Source: Warburgia ugandensis (taxonomy: Eukaryota; Streptophyta; Magnoliopsida; Canellales; Canellaceae). From it: 64,000 bases of DNA. Each line of letters opens with the position of its first letter. The stretch's first letter is position 1. A program made the translations under genes and the position numbers. The notes below the pieces were generated by a model. It had not been told where the DNA came from. It ran no database searches and worked only from the letters and a program-made list of their open reading frames with translations. This document shows, one piece after another, positions 1-13,432 of this stretch. Location of the stretch: positions 14,149,001 through 14,213,000 of the forward strand of contig CP141126.1 in assembly GCA_035236585.1 (NCBI GenBank). Direction: 5' to 3'.

Positions 1-910
1 GGTTTCTCCAGTTGGCATTATATGTCTCTGAATATGGGGAGAAAGGTCTTTTATAATTATTAAGTGCATTATCCTGATCATGAAGTGTATCTTGAAATGC
101 AGGGATGGTAGGACATTCCTGAGTAAGATGTGACGTACTTTCACAAATGCTACACATTTGTTCATCATTAGTTAAGGTTTTCGTTCCCATTTCCATAGCT
201 TCTACTTTTCTAGCTAGGGTTGCTACTTTGGCACTGATTTCATCTTTTTCAGTCATGGCATACATGCCTCCCCTAGTAGATGTGGTAGTGGGCTTGGGTC
301 TATCTGAATGTTCTCCTCTTTCTGAGTCAGCCCAGGTCTATGCACTATCAGCTAGCCATTCCAAATACTCCTCCGCCTCATCTGGTTGTTTATTCAAAAA
401 GTTACAATTGCACATCATCTCTACAAACTGGCGCATGTCAAAATTAAGTCCTTCATAAAAGAAGCTGATAATGCGCCATGGTTCATAGCCATGATGTGGG
501 CAAGTAAGCAATAGATCTTTGAACCTTTCCCAGCATTGGTAGAATGATTCTTTATCTTTTTGGGTAAAGTTCATTATCTTAAGCCAGAGTGTATTTGTTT
601 TATGTGTAGGGAAAAACTTTTTCAAGAATTCCCTAGTCATTTCATTCCAAGTCCTTATGGAACCTGGTGACAGTGCATTAAACCACATTTTTGCTTTTTC
701 CTTTAAAGAGAAAGGAAATAGCTTAAGCCTAACAGTATCTAGACTTATATCTTGGGTTCTTTGGGTACTACATACCTCATCAAATTCTTTAAGGTGCAAA
801 TAAGGACTCTCACTATCTAGCCCATGAAATTTGGAAAGTAATTGAATTACTCCCATTTTTAATTCTAACACACCAACATTTTGAGGAAGAATGACACAAG
901 AGGGTGTACT

Positions 911-3900
911 TGTAATGACCCTGAATTTTTGTAAATTATTAAGGAAAATTAATAAAGTTTGAAATTTTAAATTCTAGGCTGGAATATTAGGTTATTGAAA
1001 ATTCTTTTTTTATAGAGATTATATTATGAATTAAAACATAGAAATTATGTATGTACTTGGAAAACTGATCGAAACAACATTAAGTACGTTCAATTCTGAG
1101 TTAAAATGAAAATTCCTTAATTTTTCCATTTGGGGGTAAAATGGTAATTTTACCTATATCCCATATCTAAGAAATAAGACCTCAATATTCATGAAGCACT
1201 TAGAAATACGATTCCAACGCCACTAAGTACGCTCGATTCTGAGTTCGGACAAATATTGCCTATTATTCTCCAATTTTGGAGTTAAAAGGGCAAAAAGGTC
1301 TTTTTATATAAAAGTGGGGCCCCACAAAGTGGGCCAATGTTCTAGAAGCACCAATAATTGCTCAGTACATTATTGCTGGTAGTGGAGATTGTAGTGGGAA
1401 TGGAGAATGCATTAGTAATTAAAAATTCTAAAGTAATAAAATATCTTATCAAAAGAAATGATAAAAAATTCAAAACCTTAACCACAAAATTTCCAAATCT
1501 TCCCTGGAATTTCAGCCCCAAATTCCCCTTCATCCCTCCCCAAACTCTCTTTTCCTTATTTCTCTCTCCTCTTTCTAATTGGAACAAGAGACCTAAATTC
1601 AATTAGGCACTTCATTCCAGGAAGAATCTCATCAATTCCACCGTCCATAACATCCTATACTATAGTATATACAAAAAACCCAAATCAATTTCAAGATCCA
1701 ACGGTTCCAACAACAGAAAATCACAAAAAGGTGGACAATCGGGCTATATTATCATCAACCGGTAATTCTCATAAATTAGGCATCAATTATATTGTTTTTC
1801 TCCAATCAGGTAGGTGTAACTACTTTCCATACATATTTATTATGGTTTAGTGTAATTTTTATTTTTCTGTAATTTAATTTGAATGAAAAATGGTAAAAAT
1901 AAAGTAAATATATGAGCCTTCAATTTATGGTGATAGAGAGCTCAGATGGAAATTATGAGCTTTTCGATCGATCCATAAGGGTAAAAAACCCCTAGGGTAC
2001 AATTTTCAAGAAAATCTAACAAGGTTTGGACCCTCAATTGAGAGAGATTAATTTTGCTGGGCCCAGATCAAATCTGGACCTTAGGAATGGTTGTAAACTT
2101 CAATTTAAGATTGTGGAGTCATATGAACTCCAAATTGAGATCGGAAAGAAGCTATGGAAAGCTTGTAATGTCTAGTTTCTAATGAAGTCATAATATTTTA
2201 AAAAATTATTGCTGAATTATTCTGTATTTTGGAAATAAGTGTCCGATTTCTAAGATCTTCAAGATCTGAGGTGATCAGATCTTGAAAATTTATTTTACTG
2301 ATGATATAATACTGTAATAAAATAATATATATGGTTAATTTGGAAAGATTTGAGATAAATTAGGGGATCTACCCTTTATGGTAGAAAAACCCTAAAAATA
2401 CAAAGGGACCCACTTGATCAATGAGATCAAGTATGATCAGATCCTTGGGATGGATTAAAGGGGTGATATTATGATGGAATCTAGTTAGATCATAGATAAA
2501 ATGTGACAAAATCAAGTGGATATGATTTTTGGATTTTAATAGATTAAAAGCCCTTAGTGTAAATTAGGATTTAAACATGATTTCATTATGATAGAAGATG
2601 TGTTTCATAACTTAGGATCATGCTAGTTTTATTTCACTAGCTTAAGTTACATTCATAGGAAGAATGTTAGTATATAGTTGTTAAACTTATATTTGATTTA
2701 TGCTTTCAAGTTGATGATTTACTTATTGTCAAATTTTATTCAATTGTTAAGATATAAGGAGCATAAATCACCAAAAATGTAAACTAATGAAATATATAAA
2801 TTCATGGACAACTAAGATGAATGAATGATTTTGACTTAATAAGGGCTATAGTTAGTAGGACAATATAAGAAATGATTTATCATTTCCTTGGCCCAAAGTA
2901 GGAAAATAATGAACATCCATGGATGACATTGTGCATATCCATGGAAATTAATTAAAATCAATTAGAGAAGGGACTTAAGGTAAAGAGCTCATAGGAACCT
3001 TGTCAAAGGTTGAGCTAGTACTACTCCAGTGGACTCTGAACATTGTGGTTATAGGGGGTATACAAGAGCCAAGTGCTTTTCCCTCACCTCCCATTGACGT
3101 AAGAGAGGTCTAAACGCCTCCTTACATGAGGGTTGTATTAACTACTTTTTGAGCAGACTTTAACTGGTAAGTACTAGTCATCCTGAAATAAGGAGGAATT
3201 GTCTAGTGATAGGAAGAAATAAATTATCTTCAATCAAGTAAGACACTAACTGGTTGAATAATAATAAGAACATAAAAAGATAACAAATTATCTAATCCTA
3301 ATAAAAATAGTAAGTGAGATAAGGATGATCAAACAAGATGAGATCTTGTATGATAAAAAACAATAAGGAAAAAGAAACATCAATGTAAATTGGATTGTCA
3401 TGCATGATATAGATAGTATTTGTATAGATGATATTAAACCCATGGATATATGATATTCAAGGAAGAAAGATTCAGATCATCCTACATAAGGATGATCAAA
3501 AGACCATGTAGTATGTACCCTTGATTAGAAAAATGACATTATACATATGATTTGATAGATATATGTTGATCGAGACTATGACAGATTTCGAGTAAGAATA
3601 CCTTATTGAGGTAGGAGGATTATTAAGAATGCCTTTACATGAAGACACATGTCTAATACATGATCTTATGTTTTGAAGTATTGACATGTATGATACCAAT
3701 ATATTAAGGTAAATACCTCAAATTGAAATATGATCCAACCAAATGATGAAGAAAATAAGTATTAAATGGTCAAGTTGAGAATTGAGAACAACCCTAAGTG
3801 AATAGGAAAGTAGAAAATATTCTAGTCCTAGATAAACAGACAGATAGTCTGATATGTATTAGTATTATTTTATATACAAGCTTGGAGGCTTGTGGTTTTG

Positions 3901-5002
3901 TTTTAAACAGGCATAGGCCTGGGGATGCTACGCTAGGAGAGTTAAGAGGGTTTGGCCACCCACTCTCTGAAACTTGATGATATTGAATACTAAGCCTAAG
4001 AAAGGCTAAAAGTCGGGTGGGGCATTTATGGGAAGGCCACCACTGTGATAGCCATGGTCCTCCCATATAGACATGGATATTGTAATTTCCACTAAGAATG
4101 GTATAAGTGGATTATTGAACAGTTATCCGGGCGCGCTATACGGATCAAACTGCAAGCATAGTAGTCCTTGATTATTTTGCATTATGATGCATATGAAATT
4201 GGCATAATGAAATGTCTTAAGGGATGGCATGATGAAATACCAGGTAATTGTATATTACCAATAATTTTCCCAAGAAGGGAAATTCCCTGTATAGTAACCA
4301 GCTGAAATACAAATCTCTTATAATGAAAGGAGTTGATCAGCTTTGTATAGAAATGATTCTTGATTATTTTTACATTTTTAACGGATTTGTCCTTATACAA
4401 TATGTATGTATAAAGGTGAACACAAATGACAAGGAAATGAGATGTCCTTATAACTAATAATTATTAATGAATGTGTTTATGATAGAACAAATTATGGGAT
4501 ACTTGAATATTGACATTATACTGTCAATAACTTACATTCTTATCCCTTACCAAGCATAGCTTGCTGAGATATTGTAAATGTTCGAATGTTTACAATATCT
4601 CAGATACAGAGAAGGAGACTTAGGAGCTCAAGACTTGAAGAACAATTGAAGAATAAGTAATCAGAGTATATCCCTTGAAACATTGTATTAGAACATGTAT
4701 TGAATTTTGAACTTTGTAATTTGGATTGTATATTTGGACAAGTATTGTAAGGATGCAATGGGCTGTGTACTGTGAACCACTGGATGGATCCTGAAGTTTA
4801 ATAAAAGAATTTTCCTTCAATGGAATTTTATCTTATACAAAATTCTACTTATGTTATGTATGAGGTGGTGACTTAGGTTTTACAAAACAAATTCTAAAGA
4901 AAAGAATTTTCGCTGCTTTGGTTTGCGAATTTTTTTTACTCTAAGGGCCCTATCTTTACAAAATGTATTATAAAATGTGTTATAAAAACCCGGGTCGCCA
5001 CA
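911..5002. mobile_element. 4.1-kb solo LTR inserted in gag, with perfect TSD
   Basis: Begins TGTAATGACCC and ends GGGTCGCCACA, so it has TG...CA ends and imperfect terminal complementarity. It is flanked by identical GTACT at 906-910 and 5003-5007, a 5-bp target duplication typical of LTR-element integrase. No PBS, polypurine tract or gag/pol lies inside, so it is a single LTR left by LTR-LTR recombination. The length and GACCC-type ends resemble Tekay/Del chromovirus LTRs; that placement is inference. It shares several segments with the LTR at 12878-16441, for example the block at about 1205-1250 matching about 13025-13080, and a TTTACAATATCTCAG-like inverted motif near 4565-4605 matching about 15845-15885. 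No coding region is supported within it. Confidence 0.9.
3041..3196 (+). repeat. Block shared with the leader of the host gypsy element
   Basis: This segment of the solo LTR aligns by eye to the reverse complement of 5531-5689 over its whole length. Common landmarks are a TGTGGTTAT...GGGGG stretch, CTCACCTCC / CCCACCTCC, CTCCTTACA-GAGGGTTGTATTAAC, and TAACTGGT. No open reading frame explains the conservation. Confidence 0.72.
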
Positions 5003-5337
5003 GTACTGGTGCGTGTACGTTGAAGGTAGTCTCTTAAGGTTCGTCCATGAGGATTTTGATAAACATCATTTTCTCCATGGTCACTCTGTTGGTCCCATTC
5101 GCTATTTCCATTCCTTCTCCAATTTCTTTGTTGATGATTATTCCTCCTTGGTGGAGGTTGATATTCATCATCAATGAGAGGTGGTGGGTCCTCATTCATG
5201 ATGAGTGGAGGACCTTGATCACCTCTGATACTACCATGGGGTGAGTTACCCTTTGATCGTTGATCAGCCATTGTTTGTCTGTCTTTTTGGTCGTACGAGA
5301 CTAACCTACCAGTTTCGTCGCGTATCCAAAAGGGCAT

Positions 5338-6480
5338 ACAATGAAAGAACTTTTTGGTTTTTGGTTTTTGTTTTTATTTTATTTCTATCCTAAATGATGC
5401 AACCTAAATGCTTAAAATGATGCACAAAACAAGACACAATCAAGCAATCCCCTAAGGTTAACAAGCATAGATATTTTGATTTTCTTGATTTTCTGTGGGG
5501 ACAATGCTTTTAATTAGCCTGATCTAACGCTCCTCCTCTTTTTAGGAGTTGACTACTGCTCACCAGTTAGGTTCTAACCAAAGCGGTTAATACAACCCTC
5601 GTGTAAGGAGGTGTTTAAACCTCAACAAACGTTGACAGGAGGTGGGGAAAGAGCGAGGCTCTATTAGACAACCCCCAATAACCACAGTGATTAAAAATGC
5701 TTAGAGTGACGATGGTCGTGTCCTATTAAGAGGGTCCTACGAGCATGTGATGGCCCTATAGGTCTCTTCTGATTGATTTTAAATTAAAGTGAATGGTAGG
5801 GTTGCGCGCTTGAGGTCATTATCCTAGGTGGGCCAAGGAGTGGTGATGAAATCCACCCTTGATCTTGTAAGGGTAGGGTGCCCTTACTAATTAATTTTTA
5901 CACACCATGACAATTCGATCAATATATAATCTACCTTAAAGTGTTAGACGTGTCCTAAATGCAATTAAAAGCAATAAACTAATGCAAACCCTAAGATGCA
6001 ACAATTATAACAGATATTTTCTATATGCAATTTAACTACCAAACAATGCAAATTATTCTAAATGCAAACTCTAATCTAGAAAATAAATGAGTGAGAAGAC
6101 TTACAGTGAGGTTTCTGATGAAGATCAAGTGTGGGCCACCTTGTCCCACACTTACCCTGTATTATTACAACCCTTTAAAATTAAAATTGAAAATGCAAAT
6201 TACAAGGGGCCTCACTACAAGATTCACTCAAAAATAAAATTCCTAATCTAGGAAAGCAAGAAAAATCTATCTAATTGATGAAGCTCCACTCCAATTTCCT
6301 GAAAAAGAAAAATAACAATTAGTACCAAATTCAGGAAATAAAGTGGTTATGCACTAAAAAAAACTTAAAGATGCACCTAAAAATGCCTAAAATGCAATTC
6401 CTAATTTTTTTTTTTGGATTTTTAATTAAATTTTATAAAAACTCCATTGCAAGTCCCTGGCAACGGCACCAAAAACTTGT
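5338..6480 (-). other. Untranslated leader and primer-binding site of the minus-strand gypsy element
   Basis: Lies between the gag ATG (5337) and the LTR edge (6481). Read on the minus strand, the first bases after the LTR are a short spacer and then a TGGTGCCGTTGCCAGGGA motif (about 6455-6473). This matches the TGGCGCCGTTGCCGGGGA-type primer site complementary to tRNA-Arg that is used by Ogre/Tat-type elements. The rest is AT-rich without a credible ORF. It holds the block at 5531-5689 that is also found inside the solo LTR at 911-5002. Confidence 0.75.
5531..5689 (-). repeat. Leader block shared with the solo LTR at 911-5002
   Basis: Minus-strand counterpart of 3041-3196. It carries the same ordered landmarks, including the CTCCTTACACGAGGGTTGTATTAAC-like core, which differs from the other copy by one base in the middle. 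Confidence 0.72.
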
Positions 6481-8676
<2,196 letters not shown>

Positions 8677-9260
8677 TGTTAGCTCCATAGCTTACAATAG
8701 ATAAGGAAAGTATGTGGTGACACCTTGCACCCATACTAACCTTAAGCACCTAAGAAGGATGACATAAAAATGTTATGGCAAGTGGCACCAAAACATAGGT
8801 ATAAGTGACATAAAATCCTTGTGGCATGTGGTCCCAAGGTAGTTATGGACTGTTTCAACACATGACACCTAAAGGAGATGGCTCTAAGGTAGTTCCTAAC
8901 ACATGACACAAGGAAGATGTTGCCCAAGGCAGTTGTGGATAGTTTTTACTATGTGGCAACAAGGGGAGATGACTCTCAAACCAGATATGGACGGTTTCAC
9001 CATGTGGCGGCAAGGAAAGATGGTTCCATGTAGTTATAAGCAAGTTGTTAAGTTATGGTTGGTGACAAGACCTATGGTATTTTGGTTATAACCACCAAGT
9101 AGTTTTTGTTCTAGTTTATTTAAAGGTATACTTAGGTGCACAAAGGGGAGGGACATGCCCGATATTGTGTGTAACCTAAAGCTTAAATCTTTATAATCTA
9201 GAAGTGAATAAAAAGAAAGATTAGGCTCTTGCTTATAAACTGTGTGTGAAACTTGGGTTC
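8677..9260 (+). repeat. 5' LTR of the chromovirus
   Basis: Starts TGTTAGCTCCATAGCTTAC and runs to about GGGTTC before gag. It aligns along its length with 17075-17635, including the shared AAGTTATGGTTGGTGACAAG segment and the GAGGGACATGCCC / GAGGGAGATGCCC region. The gag ATG follows within a few bases, so the usual primer site and leader are missing or unrecognisable. Confidence 0.88.
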
Positions 9261-9263
9261 GTG

Positions 9264-10240
9264 ATGGCTGGTGGTTCTGCAATGGAACAACTTAAAGAAA
9301 GAGTTGCTCGCCTTGAAGATTTTGTTAAGAACACTCCAATGGAATCCACTATTGCTCTTTCAGTCCAGATGGAACATTTGATGGAGAACTTGGAGATCTT
9401 AAAGAAATCCTTTGAGGATGATGTTGTTGCAAATGAGACAAAGTGTGAGCAAACTCAAGGTAATTTGCTTGCCTTGGTGGATGCCTTCAAAGGTAGATTC
9501 CAGACCTTGGAAGATGATGTGGCCTTATTCAAAAGAGTAGAGCTAAACAATCCATCCCAAAATGGTGAGTCTGTAGCAAAACGTAAGGTAAAAGTTCCTA
9601 ATCCAAAGCCATTTATTGGAACACATAATTTCAAAGAGTTGAAAATTTTCTTGTGGGACATGGAACAATACCTCAAAGCTGCTCATGTGCCTGAACAGGA
9701 AATGGTGACTATCACAATAATGTTTCTTTTTGATGATGCCAAGTTATGGTGGATAACTCATACAAAGGACGATACCAATGCCAGATGTCCCAAAAATAAC
9801 TCATGGAATGGTCTTAAGAACGAGTTCAAAGAGTAGTTTCTACCCATCAATACTGCAGATAAGTTATTTAACTTTATGTTCAACCTGCAACCTTGGGCAC
9901 AAACTGAGCTTCGCAGACAAAGAGTTCATGATCTTCCTGCTGCATTGGTGGCAGTAGATGGCTTGATTGACTACAAATTTGGTAACTCTTCTTCCTCTTT
10001 TGCTAGAAGTTCTAAGTTTGATAAGTCTATGCCAAAAGAAAAAGGCTAGACTAAGTCCCCAAAAGATAAGAATTGGGATAAGAGAAAGAAAGAGGATATT
10101 AACAAATCGAGCCCTAGTGTAGAGGCACACTTAACAAAGGGAGCAACAGATCATCTAAGTGGGTCTGTGAGAGTTAACGTGTTACAACTTGTAAATGCTT
10201 TGCAATCTGAGAGAAACCCCAATAAGGGATTGATATATGT
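9264..10240 (+). pseudogene. Chromovirus gag, internally deleted
   Basis: Starts ATG at 9264 with a coiled-coil-like N-terminus (MEQLKERVARLEDF). The capsid region follows with VPNPKPFIGTHNFKELKIF, WDMEQYLKAAHVPEQE and DDAKLWWITHTKDD. An in-frame TAG at 9835-9837 ends the first open stretch. After it the sequence resumes at FLPINTADKLFNFMFNLQPW and AQTELRRQRVHDLPAALVA. In related Gags a segment of tens of residues separates these two motifs, so an internal deletion is inferred. The CCHC zinc knuckle expected after the Lys-rich stretch (about 10040-10110) is not visible. Confidence 0.82.
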
Positions 10241-10660
10241 TTAAGCAAAAGTGAATGGGGTTGATGTGTTGGCCATGATCTATAGTGGTATAATACACAA
10301 CTTTGTTGCTAATAGAAAGGCATCTCACCTCAACCTAAGGGTTGTACAAAACTCAAGTTGAATAAAAGCTATGAATTCAGAGAACCAAACCATCTTCGGG
10401 ATTGCTAATGATGTGAATATCCATATTAGTGAATGGAAAAGAAAGACAACTCTCATGTCTGTCCCCTTAAATGACTTTGACACTATATTGGGTATTGAGT
10501 TCTTTTTGGAGGCTAAAGTGGCATTGATGCCACACCTTGGTGGATTGTTGTTCAATGATGAACACCAACCATGCTTTGTTCCTATGATGATGAATAAAAA
10601 TCAAAAGCAGATGGGAGAGGCAAGATGGAAAGTTTCTCAGGCCTTTAAGTCAAATTAGGC
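10241..10660 (+). pseudogene. Chromovirus protease remnant with lost catalytic Asp
   Basis: Retropepsin domain. The active-site D-S/T-G triad reads Y-S-G at 10281-10289 (context VLAMIYSGIIHNFV), so the catalytic aspartate is replaced. A stop follows within about 30 codons. The downstream stretch 10371-10658 (DFDTILGIEFFLEAKVALMP) matches the flap-to-C-terminal part of plant gypsy proteases. Confidence 0.78.
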
Positions 10661-11930
10661 TTGAGAAAGGGACATGAGATGTTTTTGGCTACTTTGGTGG
10701 AGATCGAGGAAGGCAAAACTATGGAGGTACCTTATGAGAATGCAGAAGTTTTACAACATTATGTTGATGTAATGCCTTTGGAACTTCCTAAGGTTCTTCC
10801 ATCTTGACATGTTGTAGATCACAAAATTGAGTTGTTGTGTAGTTTTAGACCTCCTGCACAAGTTCCTTATAGAATGTCCTCACTCGAATTGGATGAATTG
10901 AGGAAGCAGTTGGGTGAATTGCTTGATGCTGGATATATTCAACCCTCCAAAGCTCCATATGGTGCCCCGATTTTGTTCCAAAAGAAGTAGGATGGTTCCT
11001 TGTGAATGTGTGTGGATTATAGGGCCTTAAACAAGGTAATGCTTAAAAACAAGTATCCAATTCCTTTAGTGGTTGATTTGTTTGATCGTTTGTGTAAGGC
11101 CACGTACTTCACCAAGTTGGACTTACGGGCTAGATATTTGTTATGAGTTTCTTGTAATGCCATTGGGCTAACTAATGCCCCAGCTACCTTTTGCAATTTA
11201 ATGGACAATGTATTTTATGAGTATATCGACCGATTTGTGGTTATTTATTTAGATGATATTATAATATATAGTTGTAGACTAGAGGAACATGTAGAGCATT
11301 TGACCAAGGTACTGACTCAATTTACACAGTACAACCTTTACATTAAAAAGGAAAAATGTGAGTTTTCCCAATAAGAAATAATGTTCATAGGGCATTGGAT
11401 TATTGAAGGCAAGATAAGGATGGATGAGCGAAAAGTTCAAGCCATTCTTGAATGGTTGATTCCTACCAAAGTAACGGAGTTAAGATCCTTCCTTGGATTG
11501 GCTAACTACTATAGCAAATTCATCCAAGGTTACTCCTAGAAAGTGACACAATTGATAGATCTAATGAAGAAAGATTGAACATGGGTGTGGACTGATGCGT
11601 GTAACCAAGCTTTTGAAAAGTTAAAGAAGGCGGTAGCATCTGAACTAGTGTTGCGACTACCACATTTTGAGCTACCATTTGAGGTACATTGTGATGCCTC
11701 AAATCGTGCTATTGGAGGCGTATTGGTGCAGGAAAAACTTCTAGTAGCCTTTGAAAGCTAGAAGTTGAATGATGCGGAATAGCAATATTCAACACACGAA
11801 AAGGAGATGACTGCTATTGTTCACACTGCTTGCATACTTTGAGGCATTATTTACTTAGAAGTAGATTTTTCATTGTAACAAATAATGTTGTTAACACTTC
11901 TAAACTTAAAAGAAGCTGACCTTTAAGCAG
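10661..11930 (+). pseudogene. Chromovirus reverse transcriptase and RNase H remnant
   Basis: Stop-ridden but readable across frames. Landmarks are DHKIELLCSFRPPAQVPYRMS near 10818, LDAGYIQPSKAPYGAPI near 10925, VDYRALNKV near 11015, TKLDL near 11115, the RT active site YLDD near 11245-11257, LTNAPATF near 11170, and the connection region [15 protein letters not shown] near 11480-11525. RNase H follows with FEVHCDASNRAIGGVLVQE at about 11675-11735, so the first catalytic Asp is present. Sequence between the RT palm motifs near 11130-11150 is shortened. Confidence 0.85.
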
Positions 11931-12877
11931 ATTCGATGGCAAGAATTCTTAGCAGAATTCGACTATGAGTGGTAGCATAAGCTAGGGAGACACAACAATG
12001 TTGCTAATGAATTGAGTCGTAAGCAAACAGTGGAGACTATGGCTGCCATTTGTAAACTAGAGTTTGACTTCATTTCACGTATTAAGGAAGCTTGTAAAAA
12101 TGATGTTTCTTATGTAAAACTTTTAAAACAGGTTAGAGAAGGCTCCACAAGGAGATATTGGCTTGAAGAGGATATTCTCTATGCCAAGAGAGGCAGGCCC
12201 TATGTTCTTATCAACTAGTCAAAGAAGCCCATGATGTAGAATGGGATGGCCATCTAAGAGTTGAAAGAACTCTTGCTTTGTTATCACAAAGTTGGTATTG
12301 GCAAAAAATGGAAGATAATGTAGAAGCCTATGTTAAGTCTTGTTTGGTGTACCAACAAGACAAGAGTGAGAGAAAGAAAGAAGCAGGACTACTGCAGCCC
12401 CAACCAATTCTAAAACAACCCTGAAGGAGTGTATCCATGGACTTGATTGGAAGATTACCTAAAGTTAATAGCTATCAATCTATTTTTGTTGTTGTTGATA
12501 GGTTCTCCAAATATGCTATCTTCAACCCTACAATATGGACATGCTCTGCAGAGCAGGCTGCCCAATTATTCTTCAAAAACGTGATCAAATATTGGGGTCT
12601 ACCAAAAGACATAATCAGTGATCATGCTGTAAGGTTCACTGGCATGTTCTGGACAGAACTCTCCAACAAAATGGGATCCAAGTTAAGGTTCTCTACTGCA
12701 AACCATCCCCAATTTGATGGTCAAACAGAGTGCTTTGTTGGAAGAGTATTTAAGGCACTATGTCATAGCGAGTCAGAAAAATTGGGTCGACTTGCTAGAC
12801 TTAGTGGAGTTCACCTACAACCTAAACAAAAAGCTCTTCTATGGGGAAGAGTCCATTTAAGTTGGCCATTGGCCAAT

Positions 12878-13400
12878 TGTAACAATCCTAATTTTTAAAT
12901 TTCATTTTAAGGGATTATGAATTAATTTTGATAAATATAAATGAGAGAATCTTCATATTTGGATTCCATTGAATTGACCTTTTGAAAGGCATCAAATTGG
13001 ACTGAAATACCTTTATATTTGGATTGTACTTAAAAATACGATTCCAACGACACTAATTTTGCTAAAATCTGAGTTCAGACGAATAAATGATGATTTTTCT
13101 TTTGAAGGGTATTTTGGTAATTTCATAGGTGGGCCCTCGTTTGTAGAAATTTATGTTAGATAGTCAAGATACATTGGAAAGTCCATCTTAAATGATACTC
13201 ATTAGTTTTGATTGAAATCACCATGCTGAGAATCAATAGAACATCATAATTAGGTATGCATAATAAAAAAAAATAAATTAAAACACTTAAAGGAGGGGCC
13301 AAATTGATATTGGCACCCTCCCACTTTAACGAAAAGAACAGACTGTTTGGTCTGTTCTCAACCCTACGAGAAAACTCGATGGAGAGAAGAGAAAGGAAAA

Positions 13401-13432
<32 letters not shown>

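Larger units (their letters stand above)
1..5337 (-). pseudogene. gag of a non-chromoviral Ty3/gypsy element, split by a solo LTR
   Basis: Structural Gag (capsid and nucleocapsid) gene of an Ogre/Tat/Athila-type LTR retrotransposon, read right to left. The ATG is at 5337. The N-terminal part (5337-5003) is Pro/Arg/Asn-rich and ends in a conserved TLRDYLQ-type motif. The retrotrans_gag domain is at 871-338, with the hallmarks FHGLDSESPYLHLKEFDEVC and a WFNALSPGSI segment. A CX2CX4HX4C zinc-knuckle-like motif lies near 150-110. The gene is interrupted at 911-5002 by a solo LTR; ignoring the insert and one copy of the 5-bp duplication, the frame continues without a break. One in-frame TAG (338-340) is the only other lesion seen, and the frame then stays open to the window edge. 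Pol should lie left of position 1. Family assignment rests on gag style and the primer site at 6455-6480. Confidence 0.88.

Noticed and set aside
147-458. Plus-strand open frame
   Set aside because: Opposite-strand shadow of the gag gene.
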